The notes: a model not told the origin generated them from the sequence alone. A DNA stretch of 64,000 nt from Acidobacteriota bacterium (GCA_026393985.1 JAPKZB010000093.1:58350-122349); one strand, 5' to 3'; positions 8,085 through 16,576 are shown, counted from the first letter of the stretch. A program made the numbers and translations.

Positions 8085-9065
8085 ATGGATGCGCTGGTGA
8101 TTGGCGGGACGCGGAATTTGGGTCCGGGGATTGTGCAGGAGTTGCGGGAGAGGGGGTTTCGGGTGACGGTATTTCACCGGGGCGTGACGCGCGCGGCGCT
8201 ACCGGAGGATGTGGAGACGGTGCACGGGGACCGGGCGGTGGAGGCGGATTTACGGCGGGGGTTAGGGAGCCGGAGCTTTGACTGCGTGGTGGATACGACG
8301 TTGTACACGGGGCCGGAGGCGGCGGTGGCGGCGCGGGTGCTGGCGGGGCGGGTGGGGCGGTACGTGATGCTCAGCACGGGGCAGGTGTATCTGGTGCGGA
8401 CGGGGTTGACGCGTCCGTTCCGGGAGGAGGATTACGAGGGGCCGGTGATGGCGGCGCCGGAGGGGGCCGATTATGGGGACTGGCTTTATGGGGTCGACAA
8501 GCGGGCGGCGGAGGAGACGCTGTTGGGCGCGCGGGAGCTGCCGGTGACGGTGCTGCGGCTGCCGATGGTGCACAGTGTGCGGGACCATTATCAACGGATT
8601 GGGGCTTATCTGGCCCGGCTGCAGGACGGGGGGCCGATTCTGGTGCCGGCCGGGGAGGAGCCGCAGCTGCGGCATCTTTACGGCGGCGATGTGGTGCGGT
8701 GTATCGGTGAATTGGAGGGGGGCGGGGCAGGATTGGACCGGGCTTACAACCTGTCGCAGAGCGAGGCGCCTGGGTTGCGGGAGTTTTTGGCGGAGTTGGC
8801 GCGGTTGGTGGGCGCGGAGCTGCGGTTGGTGGAGGTGGAGCGGGAGCGGCTGGAGGGGGCGGGGCTGTTGCTGGATTGTTCGCCGTTCAGCGGGCGGTGG
8901 ATGTCGGCGCTCGATAACGGGCGGAGCCGGCGGGAGTTGGGGGCGCGGTTTACGGAGTGGCGGGAGTATCTGCCGGGGCTGGTGGAGGGGTTGATGGCGG
9001 GGGTGCGGGCGGCGCCGCCGCGGTATGGGAAGCGGACGGCGGAGTTGGCATTGTTATCGAATTGA
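8085..9065 (+). CDS. NAD-dependent epimerase/reductase-like protein
   Basis: A 326-residue extended SDR protein. The start MDALVIGGTRNLGPGIVQEL carries the GGTRxxG dinucleotide-binding loop. A YVMLSTGQVYLVR segment corresponds to the SDR serine region, and YGVDKRAAEE corresponds to the YxxxK catalytic pair. It resembles the isoflavone-reductase/epimerase-like proteins common in acidobacteria; the substrate cannot be told from sequence. Codons end mostly in G, as in other genes of the left 9 kb. It is probably a single-gene unit, as it ends 48 bp before the TonB receptor, which has its own -10-like hexamer. Confidence 0.85.
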   Translation: MDALVIGGTRNLGPGIVQELRERGFRVTVFHRGVTRAALPEDVETVHGDRAVEADLRRGLGSRSFDCVVDTTLYTGPEAAVAARVLAGRVGRYVMLSTGQVYLVRTGLTRPFREEDYEGPVMAAPEGADYGDWLYGVDKRAAEETLLGARELPVTVLRLPMVHSVRDHYQRIGAYLARLQDGGPILVPAGEEPQLRHLYGGDVVRCIGELEGGGAGLDRAYNLSQSEAPGLREFLAELARLVGAELRLVEVERERLEGAGLLLDCSPFSGRWMSALDNGRSRRELGARFTEWREYLPGLVEGLMAGVRAAPPRYGKRTAELALLSN

Positions 9066-9100
9066 AACGATACGGTAACGGTGGTGCATTGTTAGCTGGC

Positions 9101-9106
9101 TACGCT
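9101..9106 (+). promoter_or_regulatory. Putative -10 element (TACGCT) for the TonB receptor gene
   Basis: TACGCT ends 7 nt before the ATG at 9114, with no Shine-Dalgarno sequence between. This suggests a leaderless mRNA. It is a weaker match to TATAAT than the other examples. Confidence 0.3.
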
Positions 9107-9113
9107 CGGTAGC

Positions 9114-12100
9114 ATGAAGATCTATCTGGGATTGTTGACGATCGCGTCGGCCTTATGGGCGCAGACCGATTCGGCCTCGTTACGGGTGCTGGTGGAGGAC
9201 CCGAGCGCCGCTGCGGTGGCGGGAGCGAAGGTGAGTTTGGTGAACCGCGGGAGCGGCGCGCGGCTGCTTGTCGAGAGTTCGGGCGACGGCTATGCGCTGT
9301 TCAGCCCGATTCAACGCGGCACCTACGATGTGGAGGTGGGGCGGAGCGGCTTTAAGAACGTGAAGCTGAGCGCGGTATCGATCAACATTGACGAGCGGCG
9401 GCTGGTGCGGGTAAAGCTGGAGGTTTCCTCGGTGAGCGAGACGGTGGAGGTGACGGCAAGCGTGGCGGCGATTCAGACCGAGCAGGGCTCGCTGGGGCAG
9501 GTGATCAGCGGGCGGACGGCGGTGGAGCTGCCGCTGGCGGGGCGGCGGTATACGGAGCTGGCGCTGCTGTCGCCCGGGGTGGCGGCGAGCACGTTGAACC
9601 CGACGACGCGCGGACCGGGATGGTTCGTCGCGAACGGCAACTACCACACGCAGAATAATTTTCTACTCGACGGCGTGGACAACAACCAGGGCACGCAGAA
9701 CGCGCAGAGCCTGAGCGCGCAGGTGGTGCAGCCAAACCCGGATGCGATTGCCGAGTTCAAGGTGCAGACCAACTCGTTTTCCGCTGAGTTCGGGCGCAGC
9801 GCCGGGGCGGTGGTGAACGTCTCAATCAAAAGCGGCAGCAACGAGACGCACGGCACCGGCTACTACTTCAACCGGAACTCGGCGCTGGCGGCGCGGGGAT
9901 GGACGAATAACCTGCAGAACGTGCCGAAGAACAACCTGAAGTGGGACCAGTTTGGCGGCACCATCGGGGGGCCGATCGTGAAGAACAAGCTGTTCTACTT
10001 TGGCGCTTATGAGGGCTTCCGGCAGAGCTTCGCCGATACGTTTCTGACGACGGTGCCGACGATGGCGCAGCGGCAGGGGCAGTTCGGGGCATTGAACATT
10101 GTGGACCCGTCAACGAACGCGGCGTTCCCGGGTAACGTGATTCCGGCGTCGCGCTTTGATGCGCTGGCAAAGAAGGTGATTGATCTGTACCCGGAGCCGA
10201 ACACGGCAGGGCAGTTTCAGAACGGGCGGCCGACCAATAACTACAGCCTGCAGCGGGACGGCAACGAGAACACGCATAAGTTCGACACGCGGTTGGACTA
10301 CAACGTGAACGACCGGAACCAGATCATGGGGCGCTTCAGCTGGCTGCGGCAGAAGTTCAACCGCGATGCGATCTTCCCGGGCCTGGCCGATGGCGTGGGC
10401 AACCAGGGCGCGCAGTTCAACGAAAACCGCAGCCTGGCGCTGGCGTGGACCAAGACGATTTCGCCGCGGATGGTGAACACGCTTCGCTACGGCAACAACG
10501 ATACGTTCGCCGAGTTTGCGCACGCCACGGCCAACGACCAGAAGGCCGACGCCTTCGGCTTCCGCGGGTTCCCGCCGGAGATGCTGCAAGTGGGCGGTCT
10601 GCCGCTCATCAACCCGACCAACTACAACCAGCTCGGCACGCGGAACTTCCGCCCGCAGTTTCAATCGCCGAAGCTGAACCAGATTATCGACACGATTTCG
10701 CTGACCGCGGGCAAGCACTTTTTGCGCGGCGGCTTTGAGATGCGTCTCAAAAACAACAGCTTCGTCGACGTGACGCGGCGCAGCCCGGCCTATAACTTCC
10801 AGGGGCGGTTCACCAACGACGCGATGGGTGACCTGCTGCTTGGCTTCCCCGAGAGCGTGCAACTGAACACGGTGCCGGAGGTGAAACAGTTGCAGGAGGC
10901 CTACAGCTTCTTCCTGCAGGACGACTGGAAACTGAGCCCGCGGCTGACGCTGAACCTGGGCCTCCGCTACGAGTACACGACGCCTTTCTACGGCAGCGGG
11001 ACGAACAAGAACATCAACTTCGACCCGGCGACGGGGGGCCTGGTGCTGGCGAGCGACAAGGACAAGTACCTGACGACGCCGGATAAAAACAACTTTGGCC
11101 CGCGGCTGGGCTTTGCCTGGCAGGCGATCGAGGAGAAGCTGGTGATCCGCGGCGGCTACGGGATCTTTTACAACACGGAAGATATCTATGGCTCGGAGGC
11201 GAGTCTGGCGTTGAACCCGCCGCAACTGATCCAGCCGACGCTGCTGCGGGTGGGCACGGGCCCGGCGCCGGTGCGGCTGAGCGACCCGCTGCCGGCGGGG
11301 GTGCTGTCGAACTTCGACAGCCGGACGATTGGCCTGCGGACGCGGGAACGCGACCAGCGCAGCGGACGCATTCAGCAGTTCAACCTGGCGGTGCAGTACC
11401 GCGTGAACCGGGCGAGCACGTGGGAGGTGGCCTACGCCGGGAACCGGGGCGTGAACCTGTTCGGGCTGTACGAGCGGAACCAGACGGCGTTCGGCGTCGA
11501 TGGTTCGGTGGCCGCCAACCGGCCGTTTCCGCTGTGGCAGGGCATCCAGACGGGCGCGAGCCGCGGCAAGAGCTGGTATAACGCGCTGCAGACGAAGTTT
11601 GAACATAACTTCTCGAACGGGTTGTATGCCCTCGTCAGCCTGACGTGGGCGAGCGCGATTGACCAGGTGGGCACGTGGGACGCGGGCGCTTCGCCGCAGT
11701 TTCTGGACCGCTTTGACCAGGAGAACGGCCGGATGACGCAGACGCCGAAGGTGCAGTACACGACGGCCGTGACCTACGAGCTGCCGTTTGGCAAGGGGAA
11801 GAAGTTCGGCAACGGCTGGAACGGCTTCACCGATGCGGTGCTGGGCGGCTGGCGGGCGGCGACGATTATCAACTGGCGCACGGGCCTGCCGCTGAACGTT
11901 AGCCTGAACAGCAACGGCATCGACCCGCGCACGGGGCAGGCCTACCGCTTCCTGAACCGCAACGGCGGCGGGCTGCGGCCGGACCGGGTGGGCGAGGCCA
12001 ACACGGGCGTCGATCCGAAGACCGACCGCTTCCGGTTCCTCGACGCGGCGGCGTTCCGCATTCAGGCCGTGAATACGCCGGGCAACGCGGCGCGGAATGC

Positions 12101-12320
12101 TGCCTACGGCCCGCGGCTGTTCAATACCGACTTCACCCTGTCGAAGGGCTTCCGCGTGACCGAGCGGCAGAGCTTCGATATCCGGTGGGAGGCCTTCAAC
12201 CTGTTCAACACAGTGAACTTCAATAACCCGCAGACGACGGTGGGCAACACCAACTTCGGCTGGATTACCTCGGCGCGCGATCCGCGGATCATGCAGCTGG
12301 CGATTCGCTACCGTTTTTAA
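9114..12320 (+). CDS. TonB-dependent receptor with carboxypeptidase-regulatory-like N-terminus
   Basis: A 1068-residue outer-membrane protein. Signal peptide MKIYLGLLTIASALWAQ; a carboxypeptidase-regulatory-like beta domain at about residues 20-105 (LVEDPSAAAVAGAKVSLVN); a plug at about 115-245, including ELPLAGRRYTELALLSPGV; then a large beta-barrel ending in the aromatic LAIRYRF, as expected for outer-membrane insertion. This is the Oar/SusC-like receptor type found in many copies in acidobacteria and thought to import oligosaccharides or other polymers. The ligand is unknown and no SusD partner lies nearby. Codon use is more C-ending than in the genes to the left. The next gene, a secreted hydrolase, starts 15 bp downstream. 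Confidence 0.93.
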   Translation: MKIYLGLLTIASALWAQTDSASLRVLVEDPSAAAVAGAKVSLVNRGSGARLLVESSGDGYALFSPIQRGTYDVEVGRSGFKNVKLSAVSINIDERRLVRVKLEVSSVSETVEVTASVAAIQTEQGSLGQVISGRTAVELPLAGRRYTELALLSPGVAASTLNPTTRGPGWFVANGNYHTQNNFLLDGVDNNQGTQNAQSLSAQVVQPNPDAIAEFKVQTNSFSAEFGRSAGAVVNVSIKSGSNETHGTGYYFNRNSALAARGWTNNLQNVPKNNLKWDQFGGTIGGPIVKNKLFYFGAYEGFRQSFADTFLTTVPTMAQRQGQFGALNIVDPSTNAAFPGNVIPASRFDALAKKVIDLYPEPNTAGQFQNGRPTNNYSLQRDGNENTHKFDTRLDYNVNDRNQIMGRFSWLRQKFNRDAIFPGLADGVGNQGAQFNENRSLALAWTKTISPRMVNTLRYGNNDTFAEFAHATANDQKADAFGFRGFPPEMLQVGGLPLINPTNYNQLGTRNFRPQFQSPKLNQIIDTISLTAGKHFLRGGFEMRLKNNSFVDVTRRSPAYNFQGRFTNDAMGDLLLGFPESVQLNTVPEVKQLQEAYSFFLQDDWKLSPRLTLNLGLRYEYTTPFYGSGTNKNINFDPATGGLVLASDKDKYLTTPDKNNFGPRLGFAWQAIEEKLVIRGGYGIFYNTEDIYGSEASLALNPPQLIQPTLLRVGTGPAPVRLSDPLPAGVLSNFDSRTIGLRTRERDQRSGRIQQFNLAVQYRVNRASTWEVAYAGNRGVNLFGLYERNQTAFGVDGSVAANRPFPLWQGIQTGASRGKSWYNALQTKFEHNFSNGLYALVSLTWASAIDQVGTWDAGASPQFLDRFDQENGRMTQTPKVQYTTAVTYELPFGKGKKFGNGWNGFTDAVLGGWRAATIINWRTGLPLNVSLNSNGIDPRTGQAYRFLNRNGGGLRPDRVGEANTGVDPKTDRFRFLDAAAFRIQAVNTPGNAARNAAYGPRLFNTDFTLSKGFRVTERQSFDIRWEAFNLFNTVNFNNPQTTVGNTNFGWITSARDPRIMQLAIRYRF

Positions 12321-12323
12321 CGG

Positions 12324-12329
12324 TATAAC
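12324..12329 (+). promoter_or_regulatory. Putative -10 element (TATAAC) for the hydrolase gene
   Basis: TATAAC ends exactly 6 nt before the ATG at 12336, the spacing expected when the start codon is the transcription start. It lies just past the TonB receptor stop. No clear -35 is visible. Confidence 0.4.
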
Positions 12330-12335
12330 GGTGGG

Positions 12336-13256
12336 ATGCTCTCCCGTCGTGATCTCGGTTGGCTGCTGGCGCTGCCGGCAATGGCAAAGGGAAAGGGGTT
12401 CGAAGCGATGGCGGGGAAGTTTCCGCCCCGCGAACGAACCCCGGTTTCCGTGGAGACGCTCGGCGCACCGCAGGCAGCCGGAGGCTACCGGCGGCAGAAG
12501 ATCCGCTACGGCGCCAAGCCGGGCAATCCGGTGTATGCGTGGGTACTGACGCCGGAGAAGTGGAGCGGCAAGGCGGCGCTGTGCCTGCACCAGACCACGC
12601 GCATCGGCAAGGACGAACCGGCCGGGCTGGGCGGCAAGCCGAACCTGCACTACGCGCACGAACTCGCGCAGCGGGGCTATCTGTGTCTGGCGCCGGACTA
12701 CCCTTCCTTCGGCGACGATGTGACGGACTTTCCAAAGGACGTTTTCGCGGCCGGGCTGGCTTCGGGGTCGATGAAGGGCATGGTGAATCACCGGCGGGGC
12801 GTGGACCTGCTGCTCGAACGGGGGGCGAAGTCGGTGGTGGCGATCGGCCATTCGCTGGGCGGCCACAATGCGTTGTTTATCACCGGATTCGACCGGCGGA
12901 TCCGCGCGGCGGTGACCAGTTGCGGCTTCACGTCGATGGCCAAATATAAGGGCGGGAACCTGAAGGGCTGGGACCAGGACCGGTACATGCCGCGGGTGCG
13001 CGAGCGGTACCACAACAATCCGGCGGAGGTGCCCTGGGACTTCCCGGACCTGTTCCGGATGATGGCGGGGCGGGCGCTGTTCATCAGCGCTCCACTGCGG
13101 GACGACAACTTCGACAACAGCGGGGTGCGCGACACGGTGGCGAAGGTGAGCGGACTGTTCCGGCCCGGGAAACTGGTGACCGCGTATCCGGACTGCGGCC
13201 ACGATTTCCCGCCCGAGATCCGGCAGCAGGCCTACGCGTTTCTCGACCGCGTTTAG
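12336..13256 (+). CDS. Secreted alpha/beta hydrolase (dienelactone hydrolase-like)
   Basis: A 306-residue protein with a probable export signal (LSRRDLGWLLALPAMA; a twin arginine is present). The hydrolase fold shows the nucleophile elbow GHSLGG with Ser173, and DCGHDFPPE near the C-terminus supplies the likely catalytic His. An YLCLAPDYPSFGDD segment matches the acetyl-xylan-esterase/dienelactone hydrolase group. The substrate is unknown; esters of plant-derived carbon are a reasonable inference. It follows the TonB receptor by 15 bp and could be co-transcribed with it or use its own -10 element. Confidence 0.85.
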   Translation: MLSRRDLGWLLALPAMAKGKGFEAMAGKFPPRERTPVSVETLGAPQAAGGYRRQKIRYGAKPGNPVYAWVLTPEKWSGKAALCLHQTTRIGKDEPAGLGGKPNLHYAHELAQRGYLCLAPDYPSFGDDVTDFPKDVFAAGLASGSMKGMVNHRRGVDLLLERGAKSVVAIGHSLGGHNALFITGFDRRIRAAVTSCGFTSMAKYKGGNLKGWDQDRYMPRVRERYHNNPAEVPWDFPDLFRMMAGRALFISAPLRDDNFDNSGVRDTVAKVSGLFRPGKLVTAYPDCGHDFPPEIRQQAYAFLDRV

Positions 13257-13347
13257 GCGGTTTTTACAAGATTTTCACAACCTGAAGACGACCGGCGGGC
13301 CGTTTTCCTCGTACTATCGGGGTCCAGACCACTTCCGGGACTCTTCG

Positions 13348-13695
13348 ATGCCTATATTCCACGACGAAAACCTTTCCATTGATTGGCCGGCCGTACGGTT
13401 TCACGACGTGAAACTCGTCCTCACCCGCAAAGAGTTTGAACTGCTTGCCATGCTGGCGCAGAACGAGGGCGAGACCATCCGGCGGGAGGTGCTGCTGCAG
13501 ACAATCTGGGGCTACCGGAGCGGTACGCGGACGCGGACGCTTGACGTGCACGTCCGGCGACTCCGGCGCAAGCTCGGCGACCACGGCGAACAGTACATTC
13601 AAACCATCTTCGGCGTGGGCTACCGCTTTGCCCGTTTGCGTCCGGCGCGGGCGTTGGTAATCCCCTCACCGGTAGCCTACGCAATCGGCGCCTGA
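13348..13695 (+). CDS. Stand-alone OmpR/PhoB-type winged-helix DNA-binding protein
   Basis: A 115-residue protein that is almost entirely a Trans_reg_C winged helix. The pattern LTRKEFELLAMLAQNEGETI, then a VLLQTIWG block, LDVHVRRLRRKLGD and FGVGYRFA is textbook for the OmpR/PhoB output domain. There is no receiver domain: only about 20 residues precede the DNA-binding fold, so control by phosphorylation cannot follow the usual route. A TACTAT -10-like sequence lies at about 13312. The gene sits directly before aroA; a histidine kinase without a sensor domain follows aroA. A truncated former response regulator is the alternative explanation. Confidence 0.85.
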   Translation: MPIFHDENLSIDWPAVRFHDVKLVLTRKEFELLAMLAQNEGETIRREVLLQTIWGYRSGTRTRTLDVHVRRLRRKLGDHGEQYIQTIFGVGYRFARLRPARALVIPSPVAYAIGA

Positions 13696-13710
13696 GCCCG
13701 CGAAACCCTC

Positions 13711-13716
13711 TACAAT
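13711..13716 (+). promoter_or_regulatory. Putative -10 element (TACAAT) for aroA
   Basis: TACAAT stands 11 nt before the aroA ATG at 13728. An AGAGG lies between them and would serve as a ribosome binding site only if transcription starts close to the hexamer. Confidence 0.45.
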
Positions 13717-13727
13717 AGAGGTTTTGC

Positions 13728-15011
13728 ATGCAGGTAACGATTCAACCCGCGTCCGCGATCAGCGGCGCCATCCGGCTTCCCGGCGATAAATCCATCTCGC
13801 ACCGCTACGCGATTCTGGCCTCGATTGCCGAAGGCACCTCCACGCTGCGCAACTACTCCACCGGGGCCGATCCGCATTCGACGCTGCACTGCGTCGAGAC
13901 GCTGGGCATTGGCGTCGAGAAGGACGGGACCACCGTGAAGGTTCACGGCAAGGGGTTGCGAGGCTATGCGGCGCCGTCGAAGACCCTTGATGTGGGCAAC
14001 TCGGGTTCGACGATCCGGATGATGAGCGGGATTCTGGCCGCGCAGCCGTTTACGAGCCGCCTTGAAGGCGACGCCTCCATTGCGCGGCGTCCGATGAAGC
14101 GGATCATCACGCCGCTCGAGTTGATGGGAGCGCGGATCAGCGCCGTCGACGGCACCTATCCGCCGCTCGAAATCGAAGGCAACCCGGACCTGCGAGCGAT
14201 TGACTATACGCTGCCGGTGGCGAGTGCGCAGGTGAAGAGTTGTGTCCTGTTTGCCGGGCTGTACGCCAGCGGGACGACGGTGACGCGGGAGTCGCACAAG
14301 ACGCGCGACCACTCTGAGATTGCGCTCAAAGAATTCGGCGCCGACATTACGGCGCGGAGCACGACGGTGTCGATTACGAGCGGCGCGGCGCTCACGGGGC
14401 GCGAGTTGCTCGTGCCGGGTGATCTGTCGGGCGCGGCGTTTTTTCTCGTGGCGGCGATCCTGGCGCGGGAGTCGAATCTGGTGATCTACGACGTGGGCGT
14501 AAACCCGTCGCGGACGGCGTTGATTGATTTTCTGGTGGGCGGCGGGGCGCAGATTAAGGTGCTCGATGTCCGCTCTTCGGGCGGCGAGCTGATCGGCGAT
14601 CTGCAGGTGCGGGCGAGCCGGTTCCGCGGCGGGTTGATTGAAAAGGGCACCACGGCAGCGCTGATTGACGAGATTCCGGCGCTCGCCGTGCTGGGCGCGA
14701 TGAGCGAAGAGGGGCTGGAGGTGCGGGACGCCGGCGAGTTGCGCGTCAAAGAGACCGACCGGATTGCCACCGTGGCCGAAAACATGCGACGGATGGGCGT
14801 GACGGTGGAGACCTCGCACGATGGCTTGCGGATTCCGGGCAAGCAAAAGTTCCGGGCCGCGGAGGTGGACTCCTTCGGCGACCACCGGATCGCGATGGCT
14901 TTCGCCGTGGCGGGTTTGTTTGCCGATGGCGCGAGCACGGTGAACGAGGCCGAGGCGGCCAGTGTGTCGTTTGCCGAGTTTTACGATACGCTCGACCGCA
15001 TTCGAGGCTGA
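13728..15011 (+). CDS. aroA: 3-phosphoshikimate 1-carboxyvinyltransferase (EPSP synthase)
   Basis: A 427-residue EPSP synthase, the sixth step of the shikimate pathway, joining shikimate-3-phosphate and phosphoenolpyruvate in the cytoplasm. Conserved blocks are complete: RLPGDKSISHRYAILASIAE (substrate-binding Lys), LDVGNSGSTIRMMSGILAAQ, PLELMGARI, LPVASAQVKSCVLFAGL, LRVKETDRI and FGDHRIAMAFAVAG. Length and motifs fit the Bacillus-like class rather than the E. coli class. It is flanked by a receiver-less winged-helix protein and a sensor-less histidine kinase; the kinase starts at a GTG 1 bp past the aroA stop. Confidence 0.97.
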   Translation: MQVTIQPASAISGAIRLPGDKSISHRYAILASIAEGTSTLRNYSTGADPHSTLHCVETLGIGVEKDGTTVKVHGKGLRGYAAPSKTLDVGNSGSTIRMMSGILAAQPFTSRLEGDASIARRPMKRIITPLELMGARISAVDGTYPPLEIEGNPDLRAIDYTLPVASAQVKSCVLFAGLYASGTTVTRESHKTRDHSEIALKEFGADITARSTTVSITSGAALTGRELLVPGDLSGAAFFLVAAILARESNLVIYDVGVNPSRTALIDFLVGGGAQIKVLDVRSSGGELIGDLQVRASRFRGGLIEKGTTAALIDEIPALAVLGAMSEEGLEVRDAGELRVKETDRIATVAENMRRMGVTVETSHDGLRIPGKQKFRAAEVDSFGDHRIAMAFAVAGLFADGASTVNEAEAASVSFAEFYDTLDRIRG

Positions 15012-15012
15012 T

Positions 15013-15648
15013 GTGGAGCGAGATACCGAGCTGACCGTCGCCGGTCTGGCGCACGACTTGAATAACGTCTTTGAGACGTTGGCGGAGTCGGCCGAACTGC
15101 TCGGGCGGGACCCCAAATGGGCGCGGCTGGCGGCCACCATCCGCCGGAGCGTCACGCGCGGCGGCCGGATTGTGGACAGCTTGACGGAGACGGCGCGTGA
15201 GTCCGGCGAGGCGCAGGCGGTGGTCGATAACGCGATTCAGCACGCCGACGACTTTTTGCAGGTGACGCGGGCGGCCACGGTGAGCTGGCACCGGGAGATT
15301 GAGCCGGGATTGCGGCTGCCGGGCTCGACGGCGGCCTGGGAGCGGGTGTTCGTGAATCTGTTCCTGAACGCGGTGCAGATCAAGCCGGAGGAGGCCGTCA
15401 TTGAGATTCGGGCGCGGCGGCAGGCCGAAAAACTGGTGATCACGGTGGCGGACAACGGACCGGGCATCTCCGCCGAGATTCTGCCCCACATCTTTGAGCC
15501 GCGTTTTACAACCAAACGAAGCCGGAGCCGGACCGGGCTCGGGCTGCACATCGTCTCCTCGATCGTCCGGGCCAACGGCGGGACGGTGAACGCGGAAAAC
15601 CGGGAGCCGCGCGGGGCGCTGTTCACGATCACGCTGCCGCTTGGTTAG
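15013..15648 (+). CDS. Sensor-less histidine kinase (HisKA-like and HATPase only)
   Basis: A 211-residue protein from a GTG at 15013, next to the aroA stop; the frame opens upstream inside aroA, but coupling favours this start. It begins directly with the phospho-acceptor helix (AGLAHDLNN, His14), followed by a complete HATPase_c: N box NLFLNAVQ, G1 DNGPGIS, F box IFEPRFTTK and G2 GLGLHI. There is no transmembrane, PAS or other input domain. The HDLNN style matches kinases that phosphorylate separate receivers. No receiver-bearing partner lies within 20 kb; the nearest DNA-binding protein, at 13348, lacks a receiver. The input signal is unknown. Confidence 0.85.
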   Translation: MERDTELTVAGLAHDLNNVFETLAESAELLGRDPKWARLAATIRRSVTRGGRIVDSLTETARESGEAQAVVDNAIQHADDFLQVTRAATVSWHREIEPGLRLPGSTAAWERVFVNLFLNAVQIKPEEAVIEIRARRQAEKLVITVADNGPGISAEILPHIFEPRFTTKRSRSRTGLGLHIVSSIVRANGGTVNAENREPRGALFTITLPLG

Positions 15649-15918
15649 GTTGGCGTCGGTCGGCGCGCGAAAGCCTGTCCTGCCGGGCTTTGCTGGACGG
15701 CAGCGCGTCCGGGAGCCCGAAAGATGGGGGCTTGGCGCACGCGGTGCGTAAAAAAGTGCGAAAAATGGGGTTCCTACAGCGAATTCCCCTTTACAGGAGC
15801 AGGAAAACTGCCTTATGATTGCAGCTGTACAGGGATCTTTTAGAACATTTCGACATGAAAATGATTGAAACGTTTTAGGCTGGTTCCGATTCTCTAGGAG
15901 AATCAGTAAAGGAGCAAC
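15649..15918. other. Intergenic leader region before the HU gene
   Basis: This 270-bp stretch has no gene I can support. A weak 6-bp stem (AAAGCC/GGCTTT) lies shortly after the kinase stop. A strong promoter for the HU gene is at 15790-15819, leaving a 5' leader of about 90 nt. Confidence 0.5.
15790..15819 (+). promoter_or_regulatory. Sigma70-type promoter of the HU gene
   Basis: TTTACA (15790-15795) and TATGAT (15814-15819) are separated by 18 bp, the best housekeeping promoter in the window. It drives the HU gene at 15919 from a leader that ends in a strong AAAGGAG ribosome binding site. Confidence 0.7.
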
Positions 15919-16239
15919 ATGGCTGTCGTAACACGTATGACGCAGACGCAACTCGTCGCTGCCCTCGTTGAGGGTGTGGAAGGGATCAACAAGAAGCAGG
16001 CGAAGGCATTTTTGACACTGTATGCCGAAATCGCCATCAAGGAAACCAAGAAGAACGGCGTGGCCGTGCTTCCGGGTCTCGGCCGCCTGGTGCGCCAGGA
16101 GCGCAAGGCGCGCACGGGCCGCAACCCTGCCACGGGCGCGACCATCAAGATTCCGGCCAAGAAGGTCGTCAAGTTCCGCGTAGCGAAGGCAGTGAAAGAC
16201 GCCATCGTTCCGCCGAAAAAGACTAAGGCTTCCAGCTAA
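15919..16239 (+). CDS. HU/IHF-family DNA-binding protein
   Basis: A 106-residue nucleoid protein. The HU fold is clear: MTQTQLVAALVEGVEGINKK at the N-terminus, a GVAVLPGLGRLVRQERKAR beta-arm region, and ARTGRNPATGATIKIPAKKV, the signature just after the DNA-binding arm. A Lys-rich tail follows. The protein is slightly longer than typical HU (90-95 residues), with an extra N-terminal stretch and a basic C-terminus. It bends and compacts DNA. The gene stands alone, with a consensus promoter, a strong ribosome binding site and an intrinsic terminator, consistent with high expression. Confidence 0.95.
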   Translation: MAVVTRMTQTQLVAALVEGVEGINKKQAKAFLTLYAEIAIKETKKNGVAVLPGLGRLVRQERKARTGRNPATGATIKIPAKKVVKFRVAKAVKDAIVPPKKTKASS

Positions 16240-16280
16240 ACGTCTCTCTCCTCCTTTCATCCAGTTCCAAAACTTGAAAA

Positions 16281-16311
16281 CCCCCGCTGGTGCTTCCAGC
16301 GGGGGTTATTT
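16281..16311. terminator. Bidirectional intrinsic terminator between the HU gene and tatA
   Basis: A perfect 10-bp stem (CCCCCGCTGG/CCAGCGGGGG, loop TGCTT) is followed on the plus strand by TTATTTTCTT and preceded by AAAA, giving a U-rich tail in both directions. It lies between the convergent HU and tatA genes. Confidence 0.9.
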
Positions 16312-16358
16312 TCTTACCGATTCCGTTCCGCCCAAATTGCGGGCGCCCAGAGGAAGCC

Positions 16359-16538
16359 TTACGCCTGCTTCTTTTCTTCGGCCTGTCCCGGGGCTTTTTC
16401 TTCCCCCTTGAGGGCGTTTTTGAAGTTTTTGATACCCTCGCCGAGACCCTTTGCGACTTCAGGAATCTTTTTCCCGCCGAACAGCAAAGCGGCAATGGCC
16501 AGGATGACCAATAGTTCTTGCCAGCCAAATCCTCTCAT
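16359..16538 (-). CDS. tatA: Sec-independent protein translocase subunit TatA
   Basis: A 59-residue protein. Short N-terminus, one membrane helix ([20 protein letters not shown]), the FGGKKIPE hinge and an amphipathic helix ([20 protein letters not shown]), then a charged tail: the standard TatA/E plan. The ATG at 16538 is chosen because an ideal AAAGGAGG precedes it by 4 nt; the frame opens 15 codons earlier inside the promoter. TatA forms the pore for folded proteins. No tatB or tatC lies in this window, so they must be elsewhere. DUF1501 and other exported enzymes here are plausible clients. Confidence 0.95.
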   Translation of the reverse strand: MRGFGWQELLVILAIAALLFGGKKIPEVAKGLGEGIKNFKNALKGEEKAPGQAEEKKQA

Positions 16539-16564
16539 ATGGCCTCCTTTGGAATTTACGCCTT

Positions 16565-16571
16565 TATTATA
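16565..16571. promoter_or_regulatory. Overlapping divergent -10 elements between tatA and a small ORF
   Basis: Plus-strand TATTAT (16565-16570) ends exactly 6 nt before the ATG at 16577. The same AT-rich island reads TATAAT on the minus strand (16571-16566), giving tatA a leader of roughly 20 nt that includes its strong ribosome binding site. Confidence 0.6.
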
Positions 16572-16576
16572 CCCAT

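Noticed and set aside
6579-8177. 532-codon minus-strand open frame
   Set aside because: Low-complexity Pro/Ser/Ala sequence in another frame of rlmA and antisense to the SDR gene; no motif.
10110-13202. 1030-codon minus-strand open frame opposite the TonB receptor
   Set aside because: Antisense shadow of a GC-rich gene: Arg/Pro/His/Gln-rich composition, no domain, and the plus-strand receptor has clear signal, plug and barrel.
15013-15648. Longer kinase starting at 14962
   Set aside because: That start lies inside aroA and adds residues encoded by the end of aroA in another frame; GTG 15013 next to the aroA stop fits coupling.
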